Assembly: GCA_013695395.1 (NCBI GenBank)
Contig: JACDAP010000425.1
Span: 1-6,381, forward strand
Source of the DNA: Solirubrobacterales bacterium
Lineage (GTDB): Bacteria > Actinomycetota > Thermoleophilia > Solirubrobacterales > Solirubrobacteraceae
Reading direction: 5' to 3'
DNA: 6,381 nucleotides
The first letter of the stretch is position 1. The number at the start of each line of letters is the position of its first letter. Positions 1-5,864 of this stretch are shown piece by piece. Under the pieces are notes generated by a model, which was given only the letters and a program-made list of their open reading frames with translations, did no database searches and was not told the origin of the DNA. A program made the position numbers and the translations under genes.

Positions 1-84
1 CCTCGTGGTCGTGGCCCTGGGCGGGCTCTCTAGCCGTCCGCCCGACCGTACGCCTTTGGGCAGACGCGGTGTCAGCGTCCTTGA

Positions 85-96
85 GAAGATCCACAG
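85..96 (+). promoter_or_regulatory. Candidate leaderless -10 element or weak Shine-Dalgarno before the acyl-CoA dehydrogenase
   Basis: The hexamer GAAGAT at 85-90 ends six bases before the ATG at 97, the spacing expected if transcription starts on the start codon. It matches the A and final T of the actinobacterial -10 consensus TANNNT but not the first T. The overlapping GAGAAG (83-88) could instead act as a weak Shine-Dalgarno sequence. No convincing -35 is visible. The first 84 bases hold no gene I can support. Confidence 0.35.
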
Positions 97-1275
97 ATGG
101 CCACCGCCGACGTCATCAAGCCCGGCACCGCGCGTGCCCCCGTCCCGCCCTTCACCCCCGAGCACGAGGAGCTGCGCGAGACCTGCCGTCGCTTCGTCGC
201 CGCCGAGCTCGCCCCCTACGCGACGCAGTGGGAGGAGGAGCGGTGGTTCCCGCAGGAGGTGTTCGAGAAGATGGCCGCCGCCGGCCTGCTCGGCCTGAAG
301 TACCCGGAGTCGCTCGGCGGCCAGGGCGGCGACTACCTCCACGACGCGGTCCTCGTCGAGGAGCTCGCCCGCTGCGGCTCCGGCGGCCTCGCCGCGGGGA
401 TCGGCGCGCACATCGGCATCGCCACGCCGCCGATCTTCAAGTTCGGGACCGAGGAGCAGAAGGAGCGCTTCCTGGCCCCGGCAATCCGCGGCGAGAGCAT
501 CGGCGCGCTGGCGATCACCGAGCCGGACGCCGGTTCCGACGTCGCGGGCCTCAAGACCCACGCGGCAAAGGTGGACGGCGGCTTCCTCGTCAACGGCTCG
601 AAGATGTTCATCACCAACGGGGTCCGTGCGGGCTTCTGGGTGACCGCCGTGCGCACCGGCGCCGACCCCCGGCACGGCGGCATCTCGTTCCTGATCGTGG
701 AGCCGCAGGAGGGCGTGCACACCTCCAAGATCGAGAAGCTCGGCTGGCACGCCTCCGACACCGCGCTCATGAGCTTCGACGACGTCTTCGTCCCCGAGGA
801 GAACCTGCTCGGGGAGCTCGACGGCGGCTTCAAGCTGATCATGGCCAACTTCCAGTGGGAGCGGCTGCTGATGGCGCTCGGCTCGGTCGAGGGCGCGCAG
901 GCCGCCTTCGAGAAGACCCTCGAGTACGTCGGTGAGCGGCAGGCGTTCGGCCGCCCGATCGGGAAGTACCAGGTCTCCCGCCACAAGCTCGCCGAGTGCG
1001 CAGTGCAGATTCAGGCTGGGCGTGACCTCACCTACCACTGCCTGCGGCTCTTCCACGCCGGGCAGGACGCGATGCGCGAGGTGACGATGGCCAAGCTCTT
1101 CACCCAGCGGATGTGCGTGGACGTGATCGACGACTGCCTTCAGCTCCACGGCGGCGCCGGCTACATGGCCGAGTACCCGATGGAGCGGGCGCTGCGCGAC
1201 GCGCGCCTCGGCCCGATCGGCGGCGGCACGGATGAGATCATGAAGGAGATCCTCGGGAAGACCATGGGCCTGTAG
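97..1275 (+). CDS. Acyl-CoA dehydrogenase, LCAD/isovaleryl-CoA dehydrogenase-type
   Basis: A 392-residue flavoprotein of usual family length. It would oxidise an acyl-CoA to the trans-2-enoyl-CoA with FAD in the cytoplasm and pass electrons to electron-transfer flavoprotein. The N-terminal helical domain spans about residues 20-130. The beta domain opens with the signature AITEPDAGSD (139-148). The C-terminal helical domain holds RQAFGRPIGKYQ (281-292) and the second signature QLHGGAGYMAEYP (349-361). Where medium- and short-chain enzymes carry the catalytic Glu (YEGT), this protein has GGGT (375-378). A Glu is present instead at 255 in QWERLLMA, matching the helix-G catalytic Glu of long-chain and isovaleryl-CoA dehydrogenases. 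The family is clear; the substrate (long, branched or terpenoid-derived acyl-CoA) cannot be told. ATG 97 is chosen because the conserved region begins soon after it. The stop codon lies inside the palindrome that precedes the downstream antitoxin gene. Confidence 0.95.
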   Translation: MATADVIKPGTARAPVPPFTPEHEELRETCRRFVAAELAPYATQWEEERWFPQEVFEKMAAAGLLGLKYPESLGGQGGDYLHDAVLVEELARCGSGGLAAGIGAHIGIATPPIFKFGTEEQKERFLAPAIRGESIGALAITEPDAGSDVAGLKTHAAKVDGGFLVNGSKMFITNGVRAGFWVTAVRTGADPRHGGISFLIVEPQEGVHTSKIEKLGWHASDTALMSFDDVFVPEENLLGELDGGFKLIMANFQWERLLMALGSVEGAQAAFEKTLEYVGERQAFGRPIGKYQVSRHKLAECAVQIQAGRDLTYHCLRLFHAGQDAMREVTMAKLFTQRMCVDVIDDCLQLHGGAGYMAEYPMERALRDARLGPIGGGTDEIMKEILGKTMGL

Positions 1276-1291
1276 CACCTCGGGTGCTACA
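1271..1291. promoter_or_regulatory. Perfect inverted repeat, probable antitoxin operator (possibly also terminator)
   Basis: TGTAGCACC (1271-1279) and GGTGCTACA (1283-1291) are perfect reverse complements around the 3-base centre TCG. The left arm contains the stop codon of the acyl-CoA dehydrogenase and the right arm overlaps the putative -10 of the toxin-antitoxin operon. Antitoxins of the Phd/YefM class usually bind palindromes at their own promoter, so autoregulation is the natural reading. The same stem, followed by only three T residues, might also act as a weak terminator for the upstream gene. Confidence 0.75.
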
Positions 1292-1293
1292 TT
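1288..1293 (+). promoter_or_regulatory. Putative -10 element of the toxin-antitoxin operon
   Basis: TACATT fits the TANNNT -10 consensus and ends six bases before the antitoxin ATG at 1300, so the transcript would begin at or next to the A of the start codon. The bases between (TCACCG) contain no Shine-Dalgarno sequence, which agrees with a leaderless mRNA. The -35 position (about 1265-1270, TGGGCC) is not recognisable, as is common for actinobacterial promoters. The element overlaps the palindrome, so a bound antitoxin would block it. Confidence 0.6.
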
Positions 1294-1299
1294 TCACCG

Positions 1300-1575
1300 A
1301 TGGAACGCATTGGCGTCCGCGAGCTCCGGCAGAACGCGAGCAGGTACCTGGAGCGGGTGAAGGCCGGTGAGACGGTGGAGGTGACCGAGCGCGGCACGCT
1401 CATCGCGCTGCTCACCCCGCCCAAGCCGGCGGCCACGGCGCGAGAGAGACTGATCGCAGAGGGTCGGCTCATTCCCGCAGAAGGTCCGCTGGTGCTCCCG
1501 CACCCGAGGCCCAAGCCACCAGGTGCGCCGAGCACGCAGGAGGCGCTCGACGAGCAGCGCGAGGAGCGGCTCTGA
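1300..1575 (+). CDS. vapB: Type II toxin-antitoxin antitoxin, Phd/YefM family
   Basis: A 91-residue antitoxin expected to neutralise the adjoining PIN-domain ribonuclease and repress the operon. The N-terminal half (IGVRELRQNASRYLERVKAG, residues 4-23, then VEVTERGTLIALLTP) matches the Phd/YefM DNA-binding and dimerisation fold. Residues 41-75 are rich in proline and probably form the flexible linker. The C-terminus EALDEQREERL (81-91) resembles the short acidic/basic motif with which such antitoxins fill the toxin groove. The ATG at 1300 gives exactly the conserved N-terminus and fits the leaderless promoter. Its last bases also provide the GAGGAG ribosome site of the toxin, and its TGA overlaps the toxin's start codon, so the two are translationally coupled. 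The vapB name follows the VapC partner; by fold it is Phd/YefM. Confidence 0.9.
   Translation: MERIGVRELRQNASRYLERVKAGETVEVTERGTLIALLTPPKPAATARERLIAEGRLIPAEGPLVLPHPRPKPPGAPSTQEALDEQREERL
1561..1566 (+). promoter_or_regulatory. Shine-Dalgarno site that decides the toxin start
   Basis: GAGGAG lies inside the last codons of the antitoxin gene, five bases before the CTG at 1572. It supports translation initiation at that CTG rather than at the downstream TTG at 1614. Confidence 0.6.
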
Positions 1576-1964
1576 TCTTCTTCGACAGCTCGGCGCTGCT
1601 CAAGCTCGCGCACTTGGAGGACGAGAGCCTCGTCCTGCGCGAGTGGGTGCAAGGGCGCGGCGAGCCGCTGACCGGAAGCGAGCTGCTCCGAACCGAGGTC
1701 ATCCGAGCCTGCCGCCGGGTCAACCCCGGGGCGCTGGCCGAGGCACGCGCGGTACTCGCCGTCACCGACCTGCTCCCGCTGACGCGCGAACTGCTCGCCG
1801 ACGCCGCCGAGCTCGAACCGTCCGCCCTGCGCAGCCTCGACGCCATCCACCTCGCCTCCGCCGTCTCGATCCAGGACGACCTCACGGCGTTCGTCGCCTA
1901 CGACCGCCGTCTGCTCGAGGCGGCCCGTGAGCGGGGGCTGCCGGTGGTCTCGCCCGGCACCTGA
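1572..1964 (+). CDS. vapC: PIN-domain ribonuclease toxin, VapC family, CTG start
   Basis: A 130-residue protein of normal VapC length, expected to be a Mg-dependent endoribonuclease that cleaves tRNA or rRNA when its antitoxin is degraded. The four acidic PIN residues are all present: D5 in IFFDSSALLK, E42 in LRTEVIRA, D90 in SLDAIHLA and D111 in VAYDRRLL. The C-terminus GLPVVSPGT is also typical. No ATG, GTG or TTG lies at the expected start; the family N-terminus (M-I-x-x-D-S-S-A) is reproduced only if CTG 1572 is used, and this codon has GAGGAG five bases upstream. The start overlaps the antitoxin's TGA (CTGA), the tight arrangement usual for such pairs. Starting at TTG 1614 would remove D5 and the first beta strand. 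A sequencing change from an ATG or GTG start cannot be excluded. Confidence 0.92.
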   Translation: MIFFDSSALLKLAHLEDESLVLREWVQGRGEPLTGSELLRTEVIRACRRVNPGALAEARAVLAVTDLLPLTRELLADAAELEPSALRSLDAIHLASAVSIQDDLTAFVAYDRRLLEAARERGLPVVSPGT

Positions 1965-1981
1965 GCTGTCCGGTTCTGCGC

Positions 1982-2028
1982 CGGCGTGCTCCCCAAATGA
2001 GGTATGGCCTCATCCGGGCAACACGCCG
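1982..2028. terminator. Nested symmetric hairpin between convergent genes, candidate bidirectional terminator
   Basis: Three stacked complementary segments occur: CGGCGTG (1982-1988) with CACGCCG (2022-2028), CCC (1992-1994) with GGG (2016-2018), and ATGAGG (1997-2002) with CCTCAT (2008-2013). They are separated by symmetric 3x3 and 2x2 internal loops and closed by a 5-base loop. It fills most of the 71-base gap between the convergent toxin and secreted-protein genes. There is no T-tract on either side, so it is not a classical intrinsic terminator. Confidence 0.5.
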
Positions 2029-2035
2029 ACCGTGA

Positions 2036-5000
2036 TCAGCGCTTTCGCTTCGCCGTCCCGCGCCGCTTTGCCGCCGCCGCGCGCGCCTTCGCCGCGGCGC
2101 GCTTCTGCGCTGCGGTGAGCCGCGGGCGCTTGCCCCCGCGCACCTTCAGGCGGCCCATGTTCCCGGCCCTGTCGAAGGCGCGGACCGTGTAGTAGAAGCG
2201 GCCCTTCCGTGGCGCCCGCACCACGAGCCGCTCAGACGTTCCCGCCTCGCCCGGGGTGTCGGCCACCCGTGTGCGCACGACACCGCGCCAGTGCCCGTCG
2301 CGGATCGGCCGGCGGGAGCGGAGCACCTCGTAGCCCTTCGCCGTCCCGTTGAGCCAGTCGTCGCCAGGCGCGCGGAACGTGAGCTCGACATTCCTCCCGC
2401 GGGTCCGGGCCCGCAGGTTCCGTACGCCGGCGGGCGGTCGGGTGTCCTGCCCGAGCAGCCCGGTGTTGCGGTCGTTGGCGTGCCAGTGCCAGTGCTGGTC
2501 GTTCCCGCTCGCAAGGCCCTTCGTGCTCCACGCCTTCAGATAGCCCTCGCGGAGGCCGGCGACCACTTCGACCTTCCCGTCCCCGTCGAGGTCCCCGACC
2601 GCCGGGCTCCACAGCGACCAGCCGCCCGACCACTTCGGCCAGCCGGGAACCGGCCTCCCGGTCACCCCGTCGACCCCGTGGATCGCCGCGGTGTCCGTCG
2701 GCAGCAGGATGTCCGGCTTGCCGTCGCCGGAGATGTCCGCGATAGACGGGGCCGAGAGGAAGGCGAGCCCCTGGATCGTCTGGGTGAACGCCCCGTCGCC
2801 GACGCCGGTCGCCGGATTCCACTTCGAGAGCGCCGAGCGCACCCGCACGCCGAGTCCGGGCGTGACGGCGACCCCGGTGGCGACGTCCGTGATGCCCGAC
2901 GCGCCCTGGACCGCCGAGACCCCGGGGGCACCGCCGATCCGGCCGACCGACGGGCTGGCGGAGAAGTGGATCAGCGGGGTCGCGAGGTTCTGCGCGCTCT
3001 CGGCTGGGAGCGTCCCGGGGATCTCCGCTGTCATGTCCCCCGAGCGCAGGTCGATCGTCACCGAGCTGAAGAGGCCGGCGTTGGCCACGAGCTTCGGCCG
3101 CCCGTCGGGCGCCACGTAGGCCGCCGGGGTCTGGACGCCCTCCGTGATGAAGTCCTGCGCGGTCCCGTAACCCTGGATGACGGCCGGTGGGTTGACGGGG
3201 AAGTTCGGCATCAGGGCTCCGCCCTTGCGCCGGTTTCCCTTCGAGGAGTACGCCATCACGAAGCCGAAGACCGGTGAGCCCTCCTCGCCGAAGGCGCTGT
3301 CGGTCAGCGCGGCGACCACCTCGGGCCGCTTGTCCCCGTCGATGTCGACCAGGGTCGGCGTGGAGGCGACCTTGAAGTCCCTCGCGTAGATCGAGGTCCC
3401 GACCGGTCGCTGCGCCGCCTTCGGCACCTCAGTGGAGACCGGCCAGCCCGGCAGCGGCTTGCCCGTCGGGTCCCAGGCGTGGATCTTCCCGTCCCAGCCC
3501 CCCGCGACGATGTCCAGGCGCCCGTCCCCGTCGAGGTCCCCCAGCGCGACGCCGCCGAAGTTGCCGGTCGAGGGGCCGCGGACGTACGGCGTATCGGGCA
3601 CCGGGACGGCCTGGCCGCGGAACCTCGGGTCGGCGATGATCGGGAAGCCTGGGCGACGGCGGCCCTTCGTGTTCCAGACGTAGATCGAGCCGTCGAGGCC
3701 CGCGACGACGATGTCCATGCCGCCGTCGCCCTCGAGGTCGCCGACCGCGGGTGGGCTCGCGATCGGCTCGCGCGGGATGTCGACCTTGCCCGACCTCCAG
3801 CCGGTCGAGCTCAGGTAGTTCCCCTCGCGGGCCCGCAGCAGCCCCCGGGCGCGCCCGGTGCGCCGCGGCCAGCCGGGGATCTCGGTCCCGTCGGGCCGGA
3901 GCACGTGCACGATCCCCTCCGAGGTGCCGACCACGACGTCGAGCTGCCCGCGGCCCTCGATGTCGGCGAGCGAAGGGGAGGCCTCGACCGAGGCGCCGAG
4001 ATCCTTGCGCAGCGCGAGGATCTCCTCCGCGTCGTGCCGGGCGTAGACGACGCGGCGGTCCTCCCCCACGAGCCCGGCGTCGTCGCTCACGCGGACCCGG
4101 AAGGTCACGTCGAAGCGCTCGATCGAGAGCCGGTCGGGGGTCGGGGCGCCGTAGTCGCCGCTCCAGAACTCCGTCGGCAGGCTCTTGAGGTCGAAGCTCC
4201 CCTTCACGGTGCTCGGCCCGGTTCCCTCCCCGGTGCTGATCGGCCGGAACTCGTCGTCGCGCGGCTGCGGACCGGCCGCCGCCTCGATCACCCAGCGGTA
4301 GCGTCCGCCCCGCGCGCCGACCTGTGCGGCCACCGGCACGACGGTGTCCACGGTGGGGTCGTACTCGCGGTACCAGTCGGGCGAGCGGACGTCGGCGGTC
4401 GGCGGGATCCGCCCCTCGTGGACCGCGGTCATGGCGGCGAGCACGTCGGGGCGCCCGTAGCCGTATTGGAGGTTCCAGGCCGCGCCCTCGGCGGCAGGGA
4501 AGCAGCCCCCGCAGGGAGTCTCGGTGATCGGCGAGACCGTGGAGCGCACGACCTGCTTGACCTCGTCCGCGCTGAGCGGCCTCGCGATCTCCCCTTTCGC
4601 GGCCGCGTCGACGCCCGCGGAGACCACGAGTGCCGCCACCCCGCCGGTGATCGGGACCGACTGAGAGGTCGAGCCGTCTGAGCTCGCCACCGAGAAGAGC
4701 GAATGCGCTCCGAAGGAGGTGACCGAGGAGCGGGAGCGGAAGGTCGTGGTCGCCAGGTCGTTCGGCAGCGACTGGCTCAGCCGGTTGGTCTGCTGGGAGA
4801 CCACGCCGTTGCCGGGCCAGACGCGGGCCAGGCGCATCCCCTCCGTGTGGTCGGAGGACTCGAAGTCGTTCGAGGCCCAGACGACCACGGCGCCCTGGTC
4901 GTGGGCGTAGTCGACCGCCTGCTGCATCGACGGCGACTGGCCGAGCGCGGCGACCACGAGCACCAGCACCTTCGCGCCGGAGTCGACGGCGAAGACGATC

Positions 5001-5794
5001 CCCTCGGCGACGCGGTCGGGCCGGTCGATCGCCTCGTCCCCGAGCTTGACGGTGAGCAGCCGGCATTCCCCGCACATCCCCGCGCCGAACTTCCCGTTGT
5101 CGGTCTCGGCGGCGAGGACCCGTTGCTCGGAGTTCGCGTGGTTGTAGATGCTCTGCTCGGTCTGCGGATCGTTCGTGTCTCGGTGGAAGTTCCAGCCGGA
5201 GATGTCGTCGACGTACCCGTTGCCGTCGTCGTCCTTCCCGTCGGAGAAGGCGACGATCAGGTCCTCCGGGGTGATCCCCCCGGCCTGCGGGTGCAGGAAC
5301 GGGCGCCCCACGCGCGGATCGTCCTTGAAGTCGTCGGCGGTGAACGCGCCGTCTCCGTCGAGGTCGTCGGTGCCCTTCGTGCTCCCGCCGGCGTCCTGCG
5401 GTTCGGGCAGCTCGCCCGGGTTCAGGTAGGCCTTGCGGCGCAGGTCGGCCGAGTTCGGCATGCGCCAGTTGATCCCGCCCTCCATGTAGGCGACGGTCAC
5501 CTCCTTGCTGCCGCGCCCGTACTTCTTCCACGCCTGGTTGACGAACATCCCGGCGGATCCCTGCGGGTCGGTGGCCAGCGGGGCGCTCTGCGGGATGCAG
5601 TCGTACATGTACCACTGCTCCACGTTGTAGGTGCCGGGCGCCCCGCGCTCGCTCGGGGCGTAGAGAGGGTCGTTCGGGCCCTCGATGCCGGGGGTGCAGG
5701 TCGCGGCGGCGGCCGGACTCGCGGCCAGGAGGATCAGGAGCAGACCAAGACTGGCGGCCAGGACGGTGGAGCGGAGCGGCATGGGCGCCATCAT
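2036..5794 (-). CDS. Large secreted protein: degenerate subtilisin (S8) domain, FG-GAP/VCBS propeller, FN3-like domain, basic tail
   Basis: This 1252-residue exported protein starts with a signal peptide: LRST, a hydrophobic core at about 11-25, and a likely cut after the alanine run near residue 31. Residues about 97-460 align with S8 subtilases, including the DDDGNGYVDDISGWNF segment (188-203), an EF-hand-like loop (144-155), the oxyanion Asn (N309) and the STSQSVP serine motif (S377). The Asp motif reads VAYMEGG, with E105 in place of Asp. The HGTH motif reads HANS, with S222 where the catalytic His belongs, so proteolysis is doubtful. A beta-sandwich follows at about 469-590. At 607-1093 come FG-GAP/VCBS repeats with DxDGDG loops (clear at 611, 686, 753, 817, 1020 and 1068), probably a seven- or eight-bladed propeller. 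A fibronectin-III-like domain (about 1119-1217) and a Lys/Arg/Ala tail (1221-1252) end the protein. No membrane anchor or LPXTG motif is seen. ATG 5794 is one of three close starts (5794, 5791, 5782). Extracellular binding or adhesion is inferred. Confidence 0.9.
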   Translation of the reverse strand: MMAPMPLRSTVLAASLGLLLILLAASPAAAATCTPGIEGPNDPLYAPSERGAPGTYNVEQWYMYDCIPQSAPLATDPQGSAGMFVNQAWKKYGRGSKEVTVAYMEGGINWRMPNSADLRRKAYLNPGELPEPQDAGGSTKGTDDLDGDGAFTADDFKDDPRVGRPFLHPQAGGITPEDLIVAFSDGKDDDGNGYVDDISGWNFHRDTNDPQTEQSIYNHANSEQRVLAAETDNGKFGAGMCGECRLLTVKLGDEAIDRPDRVAEGIVFAVDSGAKVLVLVVAALGQSPSMQQAVDYAHDQGAVVVWASNDFESSDHTEGMRLARVWPGNGVVSQQTNRLSQSLPNDLATTTFRSRSSVTSFGAHSLFSVASSDGSTSQSVPITGGVAALVVSAGVDAAAKGEIARPLSADEVKQVVRSTVSPITETPCGGCFPAAEGAAWNLQYGYGRPDVLAAMTAVHEGRIPPTADVRSPDWYREYDPTVDTVVPVAAQVGARGGRYRWVIEAAAGPQPRDDEFRPISTGEGTGPSTVKGSFDLKSLPTEFWSGDYGAPTPDRLSIERFDVTFRVRVSDDAGLVGEDRRVVYARHDAEEILALRKDLGASVEASPSLADIEGRGQLDVVVGTSEGIVHVLRPDGTEIPGWPRRTGRARGLLRAREGNYLSSTGWRSGKVDIPREPIASPPAVGDLEGDGGMDIVVAGLDGSIYVWNTKGRRRPGFPIIADPRFRGQAVPVPDTPYVRGPSTGNFGGVALGDLDGDGRLDIVAGGWDGKIHAWDPTGKPLPGWPVSTEVPKAAQRPVGTSIYARDFKVASTPTLVDIDGDKRPEVVAALTDSAFGEEGSPVFGFVMAYSSKGNRRKGGALMPNFPVNPPAVIQGYGTAQDFITEGVQTPAAYVAPDGRPKLVANAGLFSSVTIDLRSGDMTAEIPGTLPAESAQNLATPLIHFSASPSVGRIGGAPGVSAVQGASGITDVATGVAVTPGLGVRVRSALSKWNPATGVGDGAFTQTIQGLAFLSAPSIADISGDGKPDILLPTDTAAIHGVDGVTGRPVPGWPKWSGGWSLWSPAVGDLDGDGKVEVVAGLREGYLKAWSTKGLASGNDQHWHWHANDRNTGLLGQDTRPPAGVRNLRARTRGRNVELTFRAPGDDWLNGTAKGYEVLRSRRPIRDGHWRGVVRTRVADTPGEAGTSERLVVRAPRKGRFYYTVRAFDRAGNMGRLKVRGGKRPRLTAAQKRAAAKARAAAAKRRGTAKRKR

Positions 5795-5826
5795 GCCGCC
5801 CCGCGCCAGATCCTGTCGCGCTCACT

Positions 5827-5840
5827 GAACGACGACGTTC
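5827..5840. promoter_or_regulatory. Short palindrome in the divergent intergenic region, possible operator
   Basis: GAACG (5827-5831) and CGTTC (5836-5840) are reverse complements around ACGA. The site is 33 bases upstream of the secreted-protein start and 25 bases upstream of the crotonase start. It would overlap the -35 region of the crotonase promoter if the -10 is at 5853-5858. A five-base arm is short enough to arise by chance, and I can assign no regulator. Confidence 0.3.
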
Positions 5841-5852
5841 TTCATGGGCTGG

Positions 5853-5858
5853 GATGCT
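5853..5858 (+). promoter_or_regulatory. Candidate leaderless -10 element before the crotonase
   Basis: GATGCT ends six bases before the ATG at 5865, the same spacing seen before the antitoxin and acyl-CoA dehydrogenase starts. It matches only the A and final T of TANNNT. No clear Shine-Dalgarno sequence lies between it and the ATG. Confidence 0.3.
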
Positions 5859-5864
5859 GGTCGC

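Noticed and set aside
1..33. Possible tail of an upstream gene ending at TAG 31-33 or reading on in another frame
   Set aside because: At most ten codons are visible, with no recognisable motif, so a gene cannot be supported.
69..986. Open frames overlapping the acyl-CoA dehydrogenase (69-935 plus, 333-986 minus)
   Set aside because: They are shadows of a gene with full family motifs; their translations show no recognisable domain.
1287..1930. Antisense and alternate-frame ORFs across the toxin-antitoxin pair
   Set aside because: Both sense frames have clear Phd/YefM and PIN motifs; the others are compositionally biased shadows.
1614..1964. Toxin starting at TTG 1614
   Set aside because: It would lack the first beta strand and catalytic Asp D5, and no Shine-Dalgarno precedes it at good spacing, unlike CTG 1572.
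1927..2192. Small plus-strand ORFs in the convergent region (1927-2118, 2004-2192)
   Set aside because: They overlap the toxin end, the hairpin and the antisense of the basic tail; composition is biased and no ribosome site or family is recognisable.
2516..3976. Repeated CCGTC/GAGGTC motifs as a possible repeat array or CRISPR
   Set aside because: Spacing is irregular and in frame, and the repeats encode the DxDGDG loops of FG-GAP units; they are protein-level repeats.
5692..5706. Lipoprotein signal (Cys at residue 33 after the alanine run)
   Set aside because: The preceding residues AAT do not fit the lipobox, which needs Leu or similar at -3 and a small Gly/Ala/Ser at -1. A standard signal peptidase I site fits better.
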